From contig NC_089766.1 in the NCBI RefSeq assembly GCF_040412425.1, positions 12,020,508 through 12,084,507 on the forward strand: a stretch of DNA of 64,000 nt. The letters are read 5' to 3'. The DNA comes from Macrobrachium rosenbergii. Lineage: Eukaryota > Arthropoda > Malacostraca > Decapoda > Palaemonidae. The position numbers and the translations under genes were made by a program. Below, one piece after another: positions 59,540 through 64,000 of the stretch. Within the stretch, counting starts at the first letter, position 1; every line of letters starts with the position of its first letter. Below the pieces are notes generated by a model, which searched no databases, was not told the origin of the DNA, and was given only the letters and a program-made list of their open reading frames with translations.

Positions 59540-60084
59540 CTTGTTCGAAATCAGAAGCATCGCAGAATTCGGACGACTTGATTCTTCTTCTCTTTTGGCC
59601 TGGGGCGCCTGGATTTGGCAGGATCTTGACAACTGGAAATGGCGGAACAGGGACGGATGGAGATGACGATTCTGTTTGTACGGCAGTGTCACCGGATTGT
59701 CGGATTTCTGCGAAATTAGACCGCATTTTAGTGGGTGTTGACTCTACTCCACTTGATGGATATGTCCGTTTAATTAGTTCAAGAAAGGACAGATGGGAAT
59801 GAGAGAAGAATGAACCACTCCAAATAGATATGTGTTTCTTACAATGTCTTGTGTTCCACCGCCATTGGAAACTGTCGCCATGTTTCAATAGACCAACGGT
59901 GCCTTCTTTGCACTGGCCACAAACATCACTAAAATCACCCAGAAGGCCACTTGTCATTAAAAACACAACCAATGACCTCTCGTCATTGCATAAAACCGCT
60001 AAATCCAGTGTCGCCACAGGATTGGCAGCGGCAAATTGTAAATGTGCGAGATGCAATAGAGATGGCGTCTTGGCAGTCTGGAAT
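59540..60084 (-). CDS. Merlin-like (IS1016-type) transposase N-terminal exon
   Basis: A 545-nt minus-strand open exon between a TTTCCCAG acceptor and a CAAG|GTAAGTG donor. It reads NDERSLVVFLMTSGLLGDFS, then VCGQCKEG and a WRWNTRHCKKHISIWSGSFF block, then SHLSFLELI: the N-terminal zinc-ribbon-like region of Merlin/IS1016 (ISXO2-like) transposases, which precedes the DDE core. The second half is a basic, Ser/Pro-rich stretch (APGQKRRRIKSSEF) not expected in the transposase and resembling a nuclear localisation signal. The DDE core is not visible in the window. It may be a fragment fused into a host gene or a broken transposon; the first in-frame Met lies at FLMTSG. Beyond the donor only repeats follow for about 900 bp. 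Confidence 0.5.
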
Positions 60085-60162
60085 CTGGGAAAGACTGAGT
60101 CAGGTATTGGGGCACGTGAGGTTGCGAGGTCGTGAGCAGGGGCGGGTTACAGAACTACTTAC

Positions 60163-60300
60163 CTTGGCGGAGTAATTATGGCTCGGGCAGAATGTGTTGC
60201 ACGGCCTGGCCAACTAATCAATAAACAACCCGATGGCTATAGCCAGAAAAAGGGATTTAGGTAGGTGTTGTGAGCAGCAAGTTAAGTGCAATGTAAAGAA
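60163..60300 (-). other. Possible upstream exon of the Merlin-like gene
   Basis: A CCAAG|GTAAGTAG donor ends at 60163, 78 nt before the acceptor of the next exon. The left boundary of the feature is the exon end; its start is unknown. No ATG in the right frame is evident, so this would be 5' untranslated. Confidence 0.3.
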
Positions 60301-60385
60301 AGACTGGTTTAGCCTAGATTGAATTTTAGTAGGAATTCATATAAATTACACTTAACAGAAAATAATGTAGGCTAGCCTATGTCAA

Positions 60386-60890
60386 ACAACTCCCAGTGTA
60401 GCCTATGTCACAGAACTCCCAGTGTAACCTGTGTCACAGAACTCCCAGTGTAGTCTATGTCAAACAACTCCCTGTGTAGTCTATGTCAAACAACTCCCAG
60501 TGTAGCCTATGTAAAAAAAATCCCAATGTAGCCTACATCAAACAACTCCCAGTGTAGCCTATGTCACAGAACTCCCAGTGTAACCTATGTCAAACAACTT
60601 CCATTGTAGCCTATGTCAAACAACCTCAATTGTAGCCTATGTCACAGGACTCCCAGTGTAGCCTATGTCACATAACTCCCAGTGTAGCCTATATAAAAAA
60701 AACTCCCAATGTAGCTTACGTCAAACAACTCCCAATGTAGCCTATGTCACAGAACTCCCAGTGTAGCTTATGTCAAACAACTCGCAGTGAATTCTACGTT
60801 AAACAACTCCCAGTGTAGCCTATGTCCAAACAACTCCCAGTGTAGCTAGCCTGCATCAAACAACTCCCAGTGTAGCCTATGTCAAACAAC
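60386..60890. repeat. About 30-bp minisatellite
   Basis: Roughly 17 tandem units of the form GTGTAGCCTATGTCAAACAA CTCCCA with CA(C/A)A(G/A)A variants. The units vary by a few bases each, so the array is not newly expanded. Confidence 0.95.
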
Positions 60891-60901
60891 TCATATTGCA
60901 G

Positions 60902-61015
60902 GACTTAGCAAGAGTTGTGGAAATGGCACGGACATAGAAGTTATAGGTTCATCACAAGAGGATGTACAGTATAGTGATCAGGAAATAGGCAAGTTACCAT
61001 TGCCAGTAGTCAAAG
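60902..61015 (+). CDS. Candidate orphan internal exon
   Basis: 114 nt between ATATTGCAG and CAAAG|GTAAGG. Only one of three frames is open: two bases, then 37 codons reading LSKSCGNGTDIEVIGSSQED and VQYSDQEIGKLPLPVVK, then one base. The composition is hydrophilic and protein-like, with no known domain. No neighbouring exon was found on this strand. A 37-codon open frame can occur by chance, so this is tentative. Confidence 0.3.
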
Positions 61016-61340
61016 GTAAGGGACAAACCTTATTGGACCTAGATTAGTTAAGGTGAATAAAATTAAACTGGCCTAGTATTCTAGGGTTACAGGTACAAAA
61101 CCTCATGGCATTACTACGTTTTAATGCTCATATATACATATACAAATATTCCACAGAAAAGATTAATAAACCTCTTCCACAGATAACAGTTGAGTACAGA
61201 TTAATGAAAACTTAGAGATTTAAAGCATAGGTTGTACGAAACACTGAGCAGAATAACTTTCAAAGAGCTGCCTAAAACCCAATAGCATTGCTGTTAAATA
61301 ATTAGTGATTTTGAAGCAGTCTAATCCATGCAAACAGTAT
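61016..61340. other. No gene recognised
   Basis: AT-rich sequence leading into the chimeric tandem repeat; nothing I can support. Confidence 0.6.
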
Positions 61341-62660
61341 CATGAGCAGATAATGAATAACTTTCAAAGAGTTTCTTCATGTTTCTGTTAAATAATTAGT
61401 GATTTTGTAAGAGACCATATTGGCACTTATGAGTGTGTCATCCATTAAAGATTCCTACAGAGGTTCATGATAGATAATGAATATCACTGAGCAGATAATG
61501 AATAACTTTCAAAGAGCTGACATTGCTGAGTGTATTTCAAAAGCAAGACGACAATAAACCTGCAATAGCATTGCTGTTAAATAATTAGTGATTTTGTAGG
61601 CTGTTGAGGTATTTCTAAACCTGCAATAGCATTGTTGTTAAATAATTAGTGATTTTGGCAGTCTTACGGGCGCATGTGTGTGTGTCATCCATCAGACAAA
61701 GCAAGACGACAATGTTCATGATACGAATATCACTGAGCAGATAATGAATAACTTTCAAAGAGCTGACATTGCTGAGTGTATTTCTAAAACCTGCAATAGC
61801 ATTGCTGTTAAATAATTAGTGATTTTGTAAACCATATTGGCAGTCTTACGGGCGCAGTCATCCATCAGACAAAGCAAGACGACAATGTTCATGATACGAA
61901 TATCACTGAGCAGATAATGAATAACTTTCAAAGAGCTGACATTGCTGAGTGTATTTCTAAAACCTGCAATAGCATTGCTGTTAAATAATTAGTGATTTTG
62001 TAAGGGACCATATTGGCAGTCTTACGGGCGCATGTGTGTGTGTCATCCATCAGACAAAGCAAGACGACAATGTTCATGATACGAATATCACTGAGCAGAT
62101 AATGAATAACTTTCAAAGAGCTGACATTGCTGAGTGTATTTCTAAAACCTGCAACAACATTGCTGTTAAAAATTAGTGAATTGGCAGTGATTTTCATCCA
62201 TCAGACCAATATTGAATATCACTGAGCAGATAATGAATCATTGCGGGCATAATTAGTGATTTTGTAAGGGACCATATTGGCAGTCTGTGTCATCCATCAG
62301 ACAAAGCAAGACGACAAATCACTGAGCCTGGAGTGTGCATAGCATTGCTGTTAAATAATTAGTGATTTTCATATTGGCTCATGTGTGTGTGTCATCCATC
62401 AGACAAAGCTCCAATGAGCGAATATCAGCAGCCATCGACATTTCGAAGGAAAGGGCAACAGTCTTACCATACAATATTCGACAATGTTCATGATTTGAAT
62501 ATCTCTAACCATTGAGTGTATTTGTCTAGTGATTTTCATGTACAATCACCACTACTTGCATTGCCATGCAGGCAGATTTCTTTCAAAGATCATGTACTGT
62601 TAAATAATTAGTCATAATCTTCCATGTGTGTGTGTTATCCATCAGACAAAGTGAATCTTC
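61340..62660. repeat. Chimeric tandem repeat containing LTR 5' ends
   Basis: Units of about 140-190 bp combine a non-LTR part (AGATAATGAATAACTTTCAA, AGAGCTGACATTGCTGAGTG, GCTGTTAAATAATTAGTGAT) with the first 70 bp of the TRIM-like LTR (TGTAAGGGACCATATTGGCA, GTCATCCATCAGACAAAGCA). About six copies vary in completeness, and after 62330 they alternate in short pieces with downstream LTR sequence (TGTACAATCACCACTACTTG). This again looks like a merge of two templates. Confidence 0.7.
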
Positions 62661-63083
62661 TGTCAAACTGTATGTATTGTTTCTATACAATTGTGAAGAT
62701 CATGCCAAACTGAATCTTCTGTGTCAAACTGTATGTATGTTTATTTGTCTTGCCATTTCACATATATTATGCTACTACATTGTATTCATTAATCTGTCTC
62801 GAATCTCATGCAAATATCCATATGTGGAATTTCCTAGCCTTTCCATTGATATATGTTTTATCATTGTACGTTTATTACGTCTCTCATAATCGCCATCTGT
62901 TTGTCTGTTGACAAGCACAGATGTTCAAAACATAATCTCTGTTTTGCCCTGTCTGTGTAAAAACTACTTTGCAGCTCGCACCAGCCAATAACAACTTCGA
63001 AGATTCTGTACATTCATTCAGTAAGGAACCACCAATAAACTAGACAACATCCAGCCATTATGTCACTCAATACCTTCCTTACA
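62661..63083 (+). repeat. 3' part of a TRIM-like LTR
   Basis: Family LTR sequence from the AACTGTATGTATG block to TTCCTTACA at 63083, followed at 63085 by the primer binding site TGGTGACCCCGGAGTGAC. Its 5' part is lost in the chimeric repeat. Confidence 0.85.
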
Positions 63084-63472
63084 CTGGTGACCCCGGAGTG
63101 ACCCGAAGGAGCCGAGGGTAGACGTCCGACTCACGATGATGACCCACGCACCAACAAACCCTTCGATGTCTCCCTGACTCAGCTTCCCGAGCCTTCAGTA
63201 GATGTCCGACCCTCCGAGATGACCCAACCCACCACAAGAACCCTGGACGCCTCCTCCAGGTAGCCTGCTGCCGCCCCCAAACTCATACCGGACAGCCTGA
63301 CCAATGAAGGACCAGCCGACGTCATCCTTCAGCCTGCCACCATCCTCCTCGAGTTCCTGCTGGCCGGCGCCACCCTTCACCCTCCTGCCCACCCAAAGCC
63401 CAAGCCCTTCGCGCCCATTCCAATTGTCAGCAATACGATTTCCACATCAGGGCCTTGCTTGGGGGGGAGTAT
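63084..63472 (+). mobile_element. Internal segment of a third TRIM-like insertion
   Basis: 389 bp from primer binding site to the GGGGGGGAGTAT purine tract, with the same Pro/Asp-rich noncoding blocks (GATGACCCAACCCACCACA, CTCCTCGAGTTCCTGCTGGC) as the other internal segments. Confidence 0.85.
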
Positions 63473-64000
63473 TGTAAGGGACCGCATTGGCAGTCTTACA
63501 GGCGCACGTGTGTGTCATCGGACAAAACAAGACGACAAAACATCCCACTCTCTCTCTCTCTCTCCTGCGCATCAGCAGCCATTGCTCGAAGGAACGCAAC
63601 TTCTACCATACAATATTCCTGTCTATTTCTCCCTAACCATTGTTGTCTCGATTCATGTACAATCACCACTACTTGCATTGCCATGCAAGCATTTTAATCA
63701 TGTACTCAATGTTCCACCGAATCTTCTGTGTCAAACTGTATGTATGTTTCTGTTTATGAAGATGCCAAACGTCTCGCCATTTCACATATATTATGCTATT
63801 GCATTGTATTCATTAATGTCTCGAATCCCATGCAAATGTCCATATGTGGAATTTCCTGGCCTTTCCATTGATATATGTTTTATCATTGTACGTTTATTAC
63901 GTCTCTCACAATCGCCATCTGTTTGTCTGTCGACAAGCACAGATGACCGAAACATAATCTCTGTTTTGCCCTGTCTGTGTGTAGAAACTACTTTGCAGCT
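63473..64000 (+). repeat. 3' LTR of the third TRIM-like insertion, cut by the window edge
   Basis: Starts TGTAAGGGACCGCATTGG and follows the family LTR to the end of the window, lacking roughly the last 100 bp. Its target duplication cannot be checked. Confidence 0.85.

Overview
The window looks like genomic DNA from a decapod crustacean. The evidence is AT-rich intronic sequence, long TA, GA and AAT microsatellites, a DIRS-type retrotransposon, a palindromic repeat with a GTGTGGACAGAAAAA minisatellite that I recognise from shrimp and crab genomes, and a degenerate decapod SINE. No bacterial gene organisation is present. Assignment to decapods is inference; I cannot name the species.

The one clear host gene is TSG101 (ESCRT-I subunit), on the minus strand. 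Its start codon is at 30816 and the last exon seen ends at 6943; the rest of the gene (coiled coil and steadiness box) must lie beyond the left edge. I joined exons by splice consensus, reading phase and similarity to the known UEV domain. Exons at 30769-30816, 27246-27330, 22510-22575 (or 21794-21859), 12452-12615, 10662-10800 and 6943-7193 give an unbroken 251-codon frame covering the UEV domain and the Pro/Tyr/Gly-rich linker. The third exon exists twice. Two 66-nt exons of identical phase, 650 nt apart, encode alternative versions of the same UEV segment. Of 14 shared residues, 12 use different synonymous codons, the mark of an old duplicate kept under protein-level selection. The alternative copy changes the residues equivalent to human N45 and D46, which contact ubiquitin, and leaves the P(T/S)AP pocket alone. 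This is the most exciting feature of the window.

Layout: 1-282, palindromic DIRS end fragment; 283-6457, decayed DIRS-like element inside TSG101 intron 6; 6943-30816, TSG101 with large introns, including a small hAT MITE at 29381-29781; about 30914-30944, candidate core promoter; 31000-40440, gene-poor, microsatellite-rich DNA with two decapod repeats; 40442-46476, two insertions of one miniature LTR retrotransposon family, the second a multi-LTR array with at least four LTRs inside one 4-bp target duplication; 46960-49265, LTR-element remnant with zinc knuckle and inactivated protease; 50083-53937, hAT transposon with 8-bp target duplication and broken transposase; 56162-58647, nested, inverted and permuted Gypsy remnant with 4-bp target duplication; 59540-60163, spliced Merlin-like (IS1016-type) transposase N-terminus; 60386-60890, a roughly 30-bp minisatellite followed by a possible plus-strand exon; 61340-64000, a chimeric tandem repeat running into another copy of the miniature LTR element, cut by the window edge.

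Except for TSG101, and possibly the two spliced fragments near 60 kb, the coding-like stretches are transposon remains or chance open frames in low-complexity DNA.
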